Positions 19,198 to 27,921 of a stretch of 64,000 nt of DNA are shown piece after piece. Under the pieces are notes generated by a model that worked only from the letters and a program-made list of their open reading frames with translations, made no database searches and was not told where the DNA came from. How positions within the stretch are numbered: position 1 is the first letter of the stretch; every line of letters begins with the position of its first letter. The translations under genes were made by a program, and so were the position numbers. The stretch is from Aciduricibacillus chroicocephali (GTDB lineage Bacteria; Bacillota; Bacilli; Bacillales; Amphibacillaceae): assembly GCF_030762805.1 (NCBI RefSeq), contig NZ_CP129113.1, positions 1,130,001 through 1,194,000 of the forward strand, given 5' to 3'.

Positions 19198-19224
19198 TTA
19201 TAGCGTTGAAAATGAGGTGATGCA

Positions 19225-20130
19225 GTGAAGCCCGTTCACAAATCGGAACTGCAACGGCTATTCAAAGATTATTTGCAAGTTGAGAAGAATGCCTCACCGC
19301 ATACAGTCCAGGCCTATTTAAAAGACCTTGCTGATTTTTTTCAGTTCATGGATGCGGAAGGCTTACTATTGGAAGATATTGATCAACATTCCACCCGCTT
19401 GTTTTTAACTGAATTGTACGAGAGAAAGCTGAGTCGCAGATCGGTGTCGCGTAAGATATCCAGTTTGCGCAGCTTTTTTAGATTTTTGGAACGGGAGAAG
19501 GTTGTTTCTGCCAATCCTTTTGTTGTGCTTTCTTTGCCTAAGCAAGATAAGCCTGTGCCAGGTTTCTTGTATGGAGAAGAGCTTGATTCATTGTTCAAAG
19601 TAAACGATTTATCAAAACCGCTTGGACAAAGAGATCAGGCTATCCTAGAGACTTTGTATGGAGCAGGGTTGCGAGTCAGTGAGATTGCAGGACTGGAACT
19701 GCGTCATCTTGACTTGTCGACATGTACACTACTTGTCAGAGGTAAAGGCAGCAAAGAACGCTATGTGCCTTTTGGTGAATACGCTAGGGTAGCACTTGAG
19801 CGCTACATATATCAGGGCCGGGAAGTACTGCTCGGAAAAGCTGAAAAAATTACTGAAATGCTTTTCTTGAATAACCGCGGAGGGGCTCTGACTGAACGGG
19901 GTATCAGACTTATTTTGAAAAAAATGGTTGAAAAAACAGCACTTTCAATTCATGTCCATCCTCATAAACTGCGCCATACTTTTGCAACACATTTGCTTAA
20001 TGAAGGCGCTGATTTACGGTCGGTTCAAGAGCTTCTTGGGCACTCGAGTCTGTCTTCAACGCAAATTTATACGCATGTTACGAAGGACCGGCTGCGTAAA
20101 GTATATATGAACAGCCATCCGAGAGCATAA
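19225..20130 (+). CDS. xerC: Tyrosine recombinase XerC (CodV)
   Basis: Site-specific recombinase that with XerD resolves chromosome dimers at dif. 301 aa. N-terminal SAM-like core-binding domain (HTVQAYLKDLADFFQFM), then the catalytic domain with Arg150 (YGAGLRVSEIAGL), Lys174 (GKGSKERY), His247/Arg250 (HPHKLRHTFATH), His273 and the nucleophile Tyr282 (QIYTHV). The GTG start has GAGGTGA upstream. It heads the codV-codW-codX-codY arrangement known in Bacillus. Confidence 0.97.
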   Translation: MKPVHKSELQRLFKDYLQVEKNASPHTVQAYLKDLADFFQFMDAEGLLLEDIDQHSTRLFLTELYERKLSRRSVSRKISSLRSFFRFLEREKVVSANPFVVLSLPKQDKPVPGFLYGEELDSLFKVNDLSKPLGQRDQAILETLYGAGLRVSEIAGLELRHLDLSTCTLLVRGKGSKERYVPFGEYARVALERYIYQGREVLLGKAEKITEMLFLNNRGGALTERGIRLILKKMVEKTALSIHVHPHKLRHTFATHLLNEGADLRSVQELLGHSSLSSTQIYTHVTKDRLRKVYMNSHPRA

Positions 20131-20150
20131 TAATTGGAGAGGTGATTTGA

Positions 20151-20693
20151 TTGTCCAATGAGATACATGCGACTACAATATTTGCAATTCAGCATGAAGG
20201 CCATGCTGCCATGTGCGGAGACGGCCAAGTGACACTCGGTAATTCTATTGTCATGAAGCATACAGCCAAAAAGGTACGACGTTTATTTAATGGCAAGGTT
20301 CTGGCGGGGTTTGCCGGATCAGTTGCCGATGCTTTCACACTATTTGAAAAGTTTGAGGCCAAACTTGAAACGTTCGACGGCAATCTTTCCCGGGCTGCTG
20401 TAGAACTAGCGAAAGAATGGAGAAGTGATCAAGTATTGCGCAAGCTTGAAGCAATGCTTATCGTCATGGATGCGGAGAAAATGCTTCTTGTTTCTGGGAC
20501 GGGTGAAGTAATTGAACCCGATGACGGAATTCTAGCCATTGGTTCCGGCGGCAATTTTGCCTTGAGTGCCGGCAGGGCTTTGAAACAGCATGCCCCACAT
20601 TTATCGGCGGAAGATATTGCAAAAGCAGCGTTAGGTATCGCAGCAGATATCTGTGTGTTCACGAATCACCAGCTTGTGCTGGAAGTTCTTTAA
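20151..20693 (+). CDS. hslV: ATP-dependent protease subunit HslV (ClpQ/CodW)
   Basis: Proteasome-like peptidase that forms dodecamers capped by HslU. 180 aa. The TTG start (ribosome site GGAGAGGTGA) gives [17 protein letters not shown]: as in B. subtilis CodW, a Ser follows the initiator Met and the usual Thr nucleophile pair TT sits five residues further in. Other motifs: [49 protein letters not shown]. Works with hslU, encoded 18 bases downstream. Confidence 0.96.
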   Translation: MSNEIHATTIFAIQHEGHAAMCGDGQVTLGNSIVMKHTAKKVRRLFNGKVLAGFAGSVADAFTLFEKFEAKLETFDGNLSRAAVELAKEWRSDQVLRKLEAMLIVMDAEKMLLVSGTGEVIEPDDGILAIGSGGNFALSAGRALKQHAPHLSAEDIAKAALGIAADICVFTNHQLVLEVL

Positions 20694-20711
20694 TCAAGGA
20701 GGCCGATTGGA

Positions 20712-22106
20712 ATGGCATTGGATTTGACCCCGCGGCAAATTGTTGAACAATTGGATCGTTATATTGTTGGCCAGTCTAAAGCTAAGAAATCTGTGGCAGT
20801 TGCGCTTCGTAACAGATACCGAAGAATGAAACTGGAGGGCCAGCTCAAGGAGGAAATCATTCCAAAGAACATTATGATGATGGGTCCTACTGGAGTCGGC
20901 AAAACAGAAATTGCCAGACGGTTGGCCAAACTTGCTGGTGCACCATTCATCAAAGTTGAGGCGACCAAGTATACAGAAGTTGGGTACGTAGGGCGCGACG
21001 TGGAATCCATGGTTCGTGATCTCGTTGAAATGTCCGTTCGAATGGTTAGAGAGGAAAAAATGGAGAGTGTCCGATCACAAGCTGAGGAAGAGGCGAACAA
21101 TCGTCTTGTTAAGCTGCTCGTTCCGGAAGCGAAAAAGTCGGCATCAATGAAGAATCCTTTTGAAATGCTTTTTGGCGGGGATTCATACTCTTCTGATCAG
21201 GAAGACGAAAAACCAGATGAAGAAATCAGCTCTCGTCGAAATCGTATCAGGCATCAGCTTGAGATGGGCGAACTTGAAGACCATATGGTTACCATTGAGA
21301 TTGAGGATCAATCGCCATCCTCCATGTTTGATATGCTGCATGGTTCGGGTATGGAGCAAATGGGAATGAATATGAATGACGCCTTTGGTTCGTTTATGCC
21401 AAAGCGCCGAAAAAAACGCCGTGTTCCTGTTGCAGAAGCTAGAAAGCTTCTTGCTCAAGAGGAAGCAGCCAAGCTTGTGGATAGTGATGAGGCATCACAG
21501 GAAGCTGTACAGCGTGCGGAACAGTCAGGGATCATTTTCATTGATGAAATTGATAAGATTGCTGCCAAAGGTGAACAAAGTGCTAATGTTTCAAGAGAAG
21601 GAGTTCAGCGGGATATACTGCCAATTGTTGAAGGCTCCACTATCACAACAAAATATGGTCCGGTAAGAACCGAGCATATGCTGTTTATTGCGGCTGGGGC
21701 GTTCCATATGGCAAAACCTTCTGATCTTATCCCCGAGCTACAAGGTCGCTTCCCAATCCGAGTTGAGCTGGATAAACTATCTATTGAAGACTTTCAGCGT
21801 ATACTTAGAGAACCTTCGAACGCTCTGTTGAAACAATATGCAGCATTGTTGGAAACTGAGGGGATAAATATAATCTTTACTGACGAAGCTATAGAAAGAA
21901 TTGCACAAATTGCTCATGAAGTTAATCAGGAGACCGACAATATTGGCGCAAGGAGACTTCACACAATATTGGAAAAACTTTTGGAAGACCTTTCTTTTGA
22001 AGCGCCGGATATTCATATGTCAGAAATAAAGATCACCGCATCTTATGTTGATGACAAATTAAATGACATAGCAAGAAACAAAGATTTAAGCCGCTTTATT
22101 TTATAG
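20712..22106 (+). CDS. hslU: HslUV unfoldase ATPase HslU (ClpY/CodX)
   Basis: AAA+ unfoldase that feeds proteins to HslV. 464 aa. Walker [17 protein letters not shown] (about 58), pore loop GYVGRDVES, the intermediate domain (about 110-240, charged and variable), Walker [15 protein letters not shown] (about 274), and the sensor region [12 protein letters not shown]. It ends in LSRFIL, the C-terminal tail that docks into HslV. AAGGAGG precedes the ATG. Confidence 0.98.
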   Translation: MALDLTPRQIVEQLDRYIVGQSKAKKSVAVALRNRYRRMKLEGQLKEEIIPKNIMMMGPTGVGKTEIARRLAKLAGAPFIKVEATKYTEVGYVGRDVESMVRDLVEMSVRMVREEKMESVRSQAEEEANNRLVKLLVPEAKKSASMKNPFEMLFGGDSYSSDQEDEKPDEEISSRRNRIRHQLEMGELEDHMVTIEIEDQSPSSMFDMLHGSGMEQMGMNMNDAFGSFMPKRRKKRRVPVAEARKLLAQEEAAKLVDSDEASQEAVQRAEQSGIIFIDEIDKIAAKGEQSANVSREGVQRDILPIVEGSTITTKYGPVRTEHMLFIAAGAFHMAKPSDLIPELQGRFPIRVELDKLSIEDFQRILREPSNALLKQYAALLETEGINIIFTDEAIERIAQIAHEVNQETDNIGARRLHTILEKLLEDLSFEAPDIHMSEIKITASYVDDKLNDIARNKDLSRFIL

Positions 22107-22114
22107 AAGGCTAT

Positions 22115-22143
22115 AAGCCGGCAGCAAGCTGAAAACGGCTTAC
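22115..22143 (+). repeat. Inverted repeat between hslU and codY
   Basis: TAAGCCG (22115-22121) and CGGCTTA (22137-22143), a perfect 7-bp stem with a 15-base loop, just upstream of the codY ribosome site. No T-tract. May be a weak processing or regulatory hairpin. Confidence 0.4.
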
Positions 22144-22165
22144 TGTAAAAATGGAGGAAATTAAA

Positions 22166-22945
22166 ATGGAATTGCTCACACGAACTAGAAAAATCAATGC
22201 CATGCTGCAAAAATCAGCAGGCAAACCAGTAAACTTTACAGAAATGGCAGCATCACTAAGAGATGTTATCGCAGCGAATGTATTTGTAGTAAGTCGTAGA
22301 GGTAAGCTGCTCGGTTTTGCAATTAACCAGGAAATTGAAAATGAGCGTATGACAAAGATGCTTGAAGATCGTCAATTCCCTGAAAACTACACAGAAGACC
22401 TTTTCTCTGTCCATGAAACAACTGCAAATCTCGATATAGAGAATCGTCACACTGTTTTCCCTATTGAAAACCGCGAGCTTTTCAAAAATTCATTGACTAC
22501 TATTGTTCCAATTATTGGTGGCGGTGAACGTCTTGGTACGCTGATTTTGGGCCGTCTAAATGACAGCTTTGAAGAGGACGATCTTATTCTGGCTGAATAC
22601 GGTGCTACAGTTGTAGGCATGGAAATTCTTCAAGAAAAAGCTGCTGAAATTGAAACAGAGGCACGTAGCAAGGCAGTTGTACAAATGGCAATTGGTTCCC
22701 TCTCTTATAGTGAGCTTGAAGCGATTGACCATATTTTTGAAGAGTTGAACGGTAAGGAAGGTTTGCTTGTTGCAAGTAAAATTGCTGACCGTGTAGGGAT
22801 TACTCGCTCTGTGATTGTTAACGCACTTCGCAAACTTGAAAGTGCCGGTGTGATTGAATCACGCTCGCTAGGAATGAAAGGTACTTACATTAAAGTGTTG
22901 AATGACAAATTCCTCGTAGAATTAGAAAAACTTCGTTCAAAATAA
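22166..22945 (+). CDS. codY: GTP- and branched-chain amino acid-sensing repressor CodY
   Basis: Global nutritional regulator that, with Ile/Leu/Val and GTP, represses amino acid, transport and motility genes. 259 aa, the exact family length. The N-terminal GAF ligand domain starts [19 protein letters not shown]; the linker helix leads to the winged [23 protein letters not shown] with the wing [16 protein letters not shown] 22166 has ATGGAGGAAA upstream. It precedes the fla/che operon, which CodY represses in B. subtilis; it is separated by a terminator. Confidence 0.98.
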   Translation: MELLTRTRKINAMLQKSAGKPVNFTEMAASLRDVIAANVFVVSRRGKLLGFAINQEIENERMTKMLEDRQFPENYTEDLFSVHETTANLDIENRHTVFPIENRELFKNSLTTIVPIIGGGERLGTLILGRLNDSFEEDDLILAEYGATVVGMEILQEKAAEIETEARSKAVVQMAIGSLSYSELEAIDHIFEELNGKEGLLVASKIADRVGITRSVIVNALRKLESAGVIESRSLGMKGTYIKVLNDKFLVELEKLRSK

Positions 22946-22949
22946 TGAC

Positions 22950-22984
22950 AAAAACTCCGCATAGGAAAATATGCGGAGTTTTTT
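22950..22984 (+). terminator. Intrinsic terminator after codY
   Basis: AAAAACTCCGCAT (22950-22962), 8-base loop, ATGCGGAGTTTTTT (22971-22984). Strong; ends the xerC-codY transcript. Confidence 0.95.
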
Positions 22985-23277
22985 ATTTTTATATCTTTAT
23001 GTTATTGAGTCATAAATTGGTATATTATAATAGTACCTAGTGTTAGTAAAAAATCCCTAAGAAATAAAGGGCAAAACTTGCAACAAATGTAGAAAAATCT
23101 GATGCATCTTTATAAATTAGATGATATAGTATCTATGGACTTGTTATTCATTTTTTTGTGTGGGTATATGGTAAGTGGACTTATTAAATTTGGAAATTCT
23201 AAAGGAAAATTACTGAGTTTTGAAGAATTAATAACTATATAGGGAATTTAGGTTCAGGACTAAGGGTGGTAATGATT
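22985..23277 (+). promoter_or_regulatory. AT-rich fla/che operon control region
   Basis: About 290 bases between the codY terminator and flgB. The best promoter-like pair is TTGAGT (23005-23010) and TATAAT (23026-23031), but the spacer is only 15 bases. AAATTTGGAAATT-like sequence around 23186-23199 loosely recalls a CodY box, with too many mismatches to call. No SigD-type TAAA/GCCGATAT pair is seen. A 46-codon open frame (23102-23242) with a hydrophobic stretch lacks a ribosome site. The long untranslated leader may itself be regulatory. Confidence 0.45.
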
Positions 23278-23670
23278 ATGGATTTATTTAGCGGAACAAT
23301 CCAAAAACTGCAGAATTCACTCGATTATTCGGCAGCGCGAAACAACGCAATAAGCAATAATATTGCAAATGTCGACACGCCGGGTTATAAGGCGAAAGAT
23401 GTCGCTTTTAAGGATGTACTAAAAGGTGAACTAGACTCGATTTCTGCTAAGAGGACGGATTCAAGGCATTTTCAATTCAGCAACACAGAGCTTGAAGGGT
23501 ATCGGACTTTCCAAAAAAATGGATCTATGTATAACAATAATGAGAATAATGTGGATATAGACAAAGAAATGACAGAGTTGGCGAAGAACCAAATATATTA
23601 TCAAACATTGGTAGATCGGATTAGCGGCAAGTTTAAATCAATGCAAAACGTATTGAGAGGTGGAAACTGA
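23278..23670 (+). CDS. flgB: Flagellar basal-body rod protein FlgB
   Basis: Proximal rod subunit. 130 aa. MDLFSGTIQKLQ and the conserved rod motif ISNNIANVDTPGYKAKDVAF are diagnostic; the C terminus is helical with KNQIYYQTLVDRISGKF. AAGGGTGG lies 8 bases before ATG 23278; ATG 23272 is the alternative. First gene of the large fla/che operon; flgC starts 2 bases after its stop. Confidence 0.97.
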   Translation: MDLFSGTIQKLQNSLDYSAARNNAISNNIANVDTPGYKAKDVAFKDVLKGELDSISAKRTDSRHFQFSNTELEGYRTFQKNGSMYNNNENNVDIDKEMTELAKNQIYYQTLVDRISGKFKSMQNVLRGGN

Positions 23671-23672
23671 TC

Positions 23673-24125
23673 ATGTCGATTTTTGGAGGTATTAATACAA
23701 GTGCCAGTGCATTGACGGCCCAAAGACTCAGGATGGATGTCGTTTCTTCAAACTTAGCGAACGCAAATACAACTCGAGCTACTAAGGCGGAAGACGGAAC
23801 AGCAATTCCTTATCGCAGAAAAATGGTAGCTTTAGCACCAACAGAACAGAGCTTCAGTTCTTATTTAAATAGAGCAAAAGGAGCCAGCACAGGAACACAG
23901 GGTGTAAAAGCGACAAGAATAAAAGAGGACGAGACACCATTTAAACTGGTATACAACCCCGGCCATCCTGATGCAAATGCTGACGGATATGTCGAAATGC
24001 CGAATGTGGATCCACTAAAGGAAATGGTGGACCTTATGAGTGCAACTCGTTCCTATGAGGCAAATGTCACGGCAATGAATGCAACTAAAGGAATGCTGAT
24101 GAAAGCTTTGGAAATAGGGAAGTAA
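23673..24125 (+). CDS. flgC: Flagellar basal-body rod protein FlgC
   Basis: Proximal rod subunit. 150 aa. N-terminal ASALTAQRLRMDVVSSNLAN with NANTTRA, then the C-terminal NVDPLKEMVDLMSATRSYEA motif. AGAGGTGG precedes the start. Length and motifs match the family. Confidence 0.97.
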   Translation: MSIFGGINTSASALTAQRLRMDVVSSNLANANTTRATKAEDGTAIPYRRKMVALAPTEQSFSSYLNRAKGASTGTQGVKATRIKEDETPFKLVYNPGHPDANADGYVEMPNVDPLKEMVDLMSATRSYEANVTAMNATKGMLMKALEIGK

Positions 24126-24161
24126 TACTGTGAAACAATGAAATTAGAAAGGTGGATTAAA

Positions 24162-24464
24162 TTGATTCAATCTGTATTGAATGAGGGTGTAACAGGAATT
24201 CAGCCTGGGGGTATAAATGGTAGTTCAAAAGTTAAATCTGGAGGTTCAGATTTTGGACAAATGCTTAAATCTGCCATTGAAAAGGTAAATGATGCACAAA
24301 CAGAATCAGATATGAAAACAGAAGCTTTTGCCAGTGGCAAAATTGAAAATCTGCATGATGTCATGATTGCTTCCCAAAAAGCGAGCATCATGATGGAAAC
24401 GGCAGTACAAATGCAGAAAAAAGCAATTGACGCCTACAATGAAATTATGAGAATGCAAGTATAA
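24162..24464 (+). CDS. fliE: Flagellar hook-basal body protein FliE
   Basis: Adapter between MS-ring and rod. 100 aa. The family core is DFGQMLKSAIEKVNDAQTES and the helical C terminus VMIASQKASIMMETAVQ, ending AYNEIMRMQV. I chose the TTG at 24162 because AAAGGTGG lies 6 bases upstream; the earlier in-frame ATG (24138) has no ribosome site. A 93-base gap follows before fliF, with nothing evident but the fliF ribosome site. Confidence 0.95.
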   Translation: MIQSVLNEGVTGIQPGGINGSSKVKSGGSDFGQMLKSAIEKVNDAQTESDMKTEAFASGKIENLHDVMIASQKASIMMETAVQMQKKAIDAYNEIMRMQV

Positions 24465-24557
24465 TGTCTGCAAAGTGCCAGTTGCAATCAGCCTGGCCAT
24501 ACATAGCAGAGAGTTTGACCAAATAAGCAGCATTGCCTAGTTTCACGGAGGGAACCA

Positions 24558-26156
24558 ATGAAAGAGAAGCTGATATTATACAAAAATAAATTAAAAGATA
24601 TATGGACAAATCGCTCCAAAGGACAAAAAACTGCGATAATTGCGTCCGGCCTCCTCGCATTGCTGCTGATTGGCGTGCTGGTCTGGGTCTCCGGCAGATC
24701 TACATATGTACCGTTGTACAGTAATTTAACTGTGCAAGAGGTAAGTCAGATCAAGACGGAGCTCGATACTCGAGGGATTCCATATGAGATTAAGGATAAC
24801 GGCGCAACAATAAATGTACCTGAGGAAAATGCTGATTCGTTGCTTGTAGACCTTGCAGGTCAGGGGATTCCAGATAGCGGTAATATTGATTACTCATTTT
24901 TTAGTGAAAATGCCTCTTGGGGCATTACAGACAATGAATTTGACATGATGAAACTCGACGCAACACAAACGGAATTATCAAATCTTATAAAACAGATTGA
25001 TGGTATACATGATGCGAAAGTCATGATCAATATGCCAAAAGAAGCGCTTTATGTTTCGGACAAAGGGGAAGAAGCGAGCGCTAGTATTGTTTTAAATACA
25101 AAGCCTGGATACCAATTCAAGGGAAATCAGGTGGACGCTTTATACCATCTTGTATCAAAGGCTGTTCCAAACCTTCCTGAAGATAATATCGTCATTATGA
25201 ACCAATATTTTGAGTACTTTGATCAAAACTCTTCGGAAAAAGGTGATTTTTCGGATTATGCAAGTCAACAAGCTGTGAAACGAGATATAGAACGTGATAT
25301 TCAGCGACGTTTACAGCAGATGGTTGGAGCTATGGTCGGGCAGGAGAAAGCGATCGTTTCGGTAACAGCTGATGTAGACTTTACAAAAGAGAACCGTAAA
25401 GAAGATCTGATCGAGCCTGTAGATGTTGAGAACATGGAAGGTCTTCCTGTAAGCATTGAAACAGTTAACGAGACTTATACAGGCAAGCCGCCTGCTGGTG
25501 GAGTAGCTGGTACAGGTGAGGAAGATGTTCCAGGATATCAAGGTACTGACCAAGACGGCAACGGGGATTATAAACTTGTAAAAGAAACTGTGAACAACGA
25601 GTTTAATAAGATACGCAAAGATATCGTTGAGAGTCCATATAAAATAAGGGATCTTGGCATTCAAGTCGCAATCGATAATATTGTTAAAAAAGATGGCGAT
25701 AAAGTCCAGACTCTAAGCACACAAGAACAGTCGAATGTTGAAAATGGATTGAATTCTATTTTGAATTCGATGATAACTACCTCCATAGATAAAGAATATG
25801 GGGAAGTGGATCCGACGGATAAGGTTTCAATTGTATTTGAACCATTCAATGGAACACCGGAGAATGCAGTACCAGAAGCTAAAGGTGTACCGATGTGGAT
25901 GTATATAACAGGTGGGATTCTCCTCGCGGCAATCATTGTCGGTATTATTCTCTATATGAGAAAAAGAAGAAATGAAGAGGAAGAATATTACGAGGAAGAT
26001 GAATATTTGGAAACAATTCCAGGTGAAGAAGAAGTTCCTGATATTCGGCCTGAAGAAACAGAGGCAGCTGCAAAGCGTAAACAGCTGGAAAAGATGGCTA
26101 AAGAAAAACCTGAGGAATTCTCTAAGCTTCTAAGAAGCTGGATTTCGGAAGATTAA
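24558..26156 (+). CDS. fliF: Flagellar MS-ring protein FliF
   Basis: Membrane ring that houses the export gate and carries the C-ring. 532 aa. First transmembrane segment at about residues 24-44 (AIIASGLLALLLIGVLVWVS), ring-building RBM domains with NLTVQEVSQIKTELD, EALYVSDKGEEASASIVLN and QAVKRDIERDIQRRLQQMVG, second transmembrane segment at about 450-470, then an acidic tail with EKPEEFSKLLRSWISED that binds FliG. Ribosome site ACGGAGGG. Confidence 0.98.
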   Translation: MKEKLILYKNKLKDIWTNRSKGQKTAIIASGLLALLLIGVLVWVSGRSTYVPLYSNLTVQEVSQIKTELDTRGIPYEIKDNGATINVPEENADSLLVDLAGQGIPDSGNIDYSFFSENASWGITDNEFDMMKLDATQTELSNLIKQIDGIHDAKVMINMPKEALYVSDKGEEASASIVLNTKPGYQFKGNQVDALYHLVSKAVPNLPEDNIVIMNQYFEYFDQNSSEKGDFSDYASQQAVKRDIERDIQRRLQQMVGAMVGQEKAIVSVTADVDFTKENRKEDLIEPVDVENMEGLPVSIETVNETYTGKPPAGGVAGTGEEDVPGYQGTDQDGNGDYKLVKETVNNEFNKIRKDIVESPYKIRDLGIQVAIDNIVKKDGDKVQTLSTQEQSNVENGLNSILNSMITTSIDKEYGEVDPTDKVSIVFEPFNGTPENAVPEAKGVPMWMYITGGILLAAIIVGIILYMRKRRNEEEEYYEEDEYLETIPGEEEVPDIRPEETEAAAKRKQLEKMAKEKPEEFSKLLRSWISED

Positions 26157-26168
26157 GGGGGACTTGCA

Positions 26169-27182
26169 GTGGCTAGACAGAAAAAAGGACTGACAGGTAA
26201 GCAGAAAGCAGCAATTCTGCTAATCTCCCTTGGTCCCGATGTATCAGCTCAAGTATATAAACATTTGACAGACGAGGAAATCGAGAAGCTAAGTCTTGAA
26301 ATTTCCTCGGTAAAAAAGGTAGAAAGTGAACTGAAGGAAGAAGTGCTTGACCAATTTCATCAAATTGCGCTGGCTCAGGATTATATTTCACAGGGCGGTG
26401 TAGGATACGCGAAGACGGTCCTAGAGAAAGCATTCGGGAAGCAGGAAGCAACAAATATTATTAACAGGCTTACATCTTCATTGCAAGTGAGGCCATTTGA
26501 CTTTGCTAGAAAGGCAGACCCGCAACAGGTACTGAACTTTATTCAGAATGAGCATCCGCAAACTATTGCACTCGTTCTATCATACTTGGATCCCGAACAA
26601 GCAGGTCAGATTTTGTCGGCCTTGCCTCAGGAAAGGCAGGCTGAGGTAGCGAAGCGTATTGCAACAATGGATTCAACTTCGCCCGATATCATCACGCAAG
26701 TTGAGCAAGTATTGGAGAAACATCTGTCTTCATCCATCACTGAGGACTACACACAAACTGGAGGTATCCAGGCGGTAGTTGAGGTCCTGAATGGAGTAGA
26801 CAGGAGTACAGAGAGAACAATTCTAGATGATTTGGAGCACCAGGATCCGGAATTGGCAGAAGAAATCAAAAAGAGAATGTTTGTCTTTGAAGACATTGTT
26901 ATTCTTGATAACCGAGCAATTCAAAGGGTTATCCGTGAAGTTGATGGAGAAGACCTACGTCTTGCCCTTAAAGTTGCCAGTGAAGAGGTTAAGGAAATCG
27001 TCTTCAATAATATGTCGTCACGTATGGCTGAAACTTACAAGGAAGAGATGGAATTTATGGGTCCTGTCCGCTTGAAAGATGTTGAGGAGGCCCAAACAAG
27101 AATTGTATCTGTAATTAGAAGATTGGAAGAGACTGGTGAAATCGTCATTGCACGTGGTGGAGGAGACGATATTATTGTCTAG
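26169..27182 (+). CDS. fliG: Flagellar motor switch protein FliG
   Basis: Rotor torque protein between FliF and FliM. 337 aa. N-terminal LTGKQKAAILLISLGPD; middle domain with NEHPQTIALVLSYLDPEQ (EHPQ motif); C-terminal torque helix domain with IQRVIREVDGEDLRLALK. The GTG start at 26169 follows AAGGGGGA. The last codons overlap the fliH start by 8 bases. Confidence 0.98.
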   Translation: MARQKKGLTGKQKAAILLISLGPDVSAQVYKHLTDEEIEKLSLEISSVKKVESELKEEVLDQFHQIALAQDYISQGGVGYAKTVLEKAFGKQEATNIINRLTSSLQVRPFDFARKADPQQVLNFIQNEHPQTIALVLSYLDPEQAGQILSALPQERQAEVAKRIATMDSTSPDIITQVEQVLEKHLSSSITEDYTQTGGIQAVVEVLNGVDRSTERTILDDLEHQDPELAEEIKKRMFVFEDIVILDNRAIQRVIREVDGEDLRLALKVASEEVKEIVFNNMSSRMAETYKEEMEFMGPVRLKDVEEAQTRIVSVIRRLEETGEIVIARGGGDDIIV

Positions 27183-27921
27183 GAAATATGAGGGCGAACG
27201 TCTCATTGAATTAAGACCAATTGAAAGATATGTTCCCAAAGAGCCGATTGATGAAGAAGCATTTGAAAGAAATGTCGAAAGTGCCGAATCCCGTCTGAAG
27301 GCTGCCGAAGATCAGTTAGGTGAATTGCACCGCAAAAAAATAGAATTGCAAGAACAGACAGAAGCAGAAATCGCTGAAGCAAGAAGCGGCTGGGAGTCCG
27401 AACGCGCGAGTTATGTAGAAGCGGCACGACAGGAAGGCTTTGAAGTCGGCTTAAAAGAAGGCAGACAAGAGGGACGATCAGAGTATGATGACCTCATCGA
27501 AAGAGTGAACACAATACTTGGAGCGGCTCAGAAGGACTATGAAGTCACAATAGAAAAAAGCGATCATGCTATTATAGAACTAGCAATTGCAACTGCTCAA
27601 AAAATTATGAATAGCAAGCTTGAGGAAGAACCAGATAAGTTTGCTGTTATAGTATCAGCTGCGATTCAGGAAATAAAAGATCGGGGCACTATAACAATTA
27701 ATCTGAATCCAACGAACTATGAGGCGGTTCTTAATCAAAAAGAGGAATTAGAACGGCTACTTACCCATGATGCGCAATTGCAAATCTATCTGAATGAAGA
27801 AATTACCGAAAATGGTTGTGTCATCGAGCATGCATATGGGCAAATAGATGCGAGTATTGATACCCAGCTCAAAGAAATTCGGGATATTCTTCATGAACTT
27901 GCATTGGAGAGAAGACAATGA
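27175..27921 (+). CDS. fliH: Flagellar export ATPase negative regulator FliH
   Basis: Binds FliI and brings the ATPase to the export gate. 248 aa, charged, with a long N-terminal coiled coil (about residues 30-90) and GxxxG-like spacing in EGFEVGLKEGRQEGRSEYDD. The C-terminal V-ATPase-E-like part has AIIELAIATAQKIM and ENGCVIEHAYGQIDASI. The TTG at 27175 lies 9 bases after AGGAG in the fliG tail, so I prefer it to the upstream in-frame GTG at 27136. Stop overlaps fliI (ATGA). Confidence 0.93.
   Translation: MSRKYEGERLIELRPIERYVPKEPIDEEAFERNVESAESRLKAAEDQLGELHRKKIELQEQTEAEIAEARSGWESERASYVEAARQEGFEVGLKEGRQEGRSEYDDLIERVNTILGAAQKDYEVTIEKSDHAIIELAIATAQKIMNSKLEEEPDKFAVIVSAAIQEIKDRGTITINLNPTNYEAVLNQKEELERLLTHDAQLQIYLNEEITENGCVIEHAYGQIDASIDTQLKEIRDILHELALERRQ

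Noticed and set aside
23186-23215. CodY box upstream of flgB
   Set aside because: The AATTTGGAAATT-like sequence deviates from AATTTTCWGAAAATT in spacing and at several positions; biologically attractive but not supported.
23040-23277. SigD-type promoter upstream of flgB
   Set aside because: No TAAA followed after about 15 bases by a GCCGATAT-like sequence was found on either scan.
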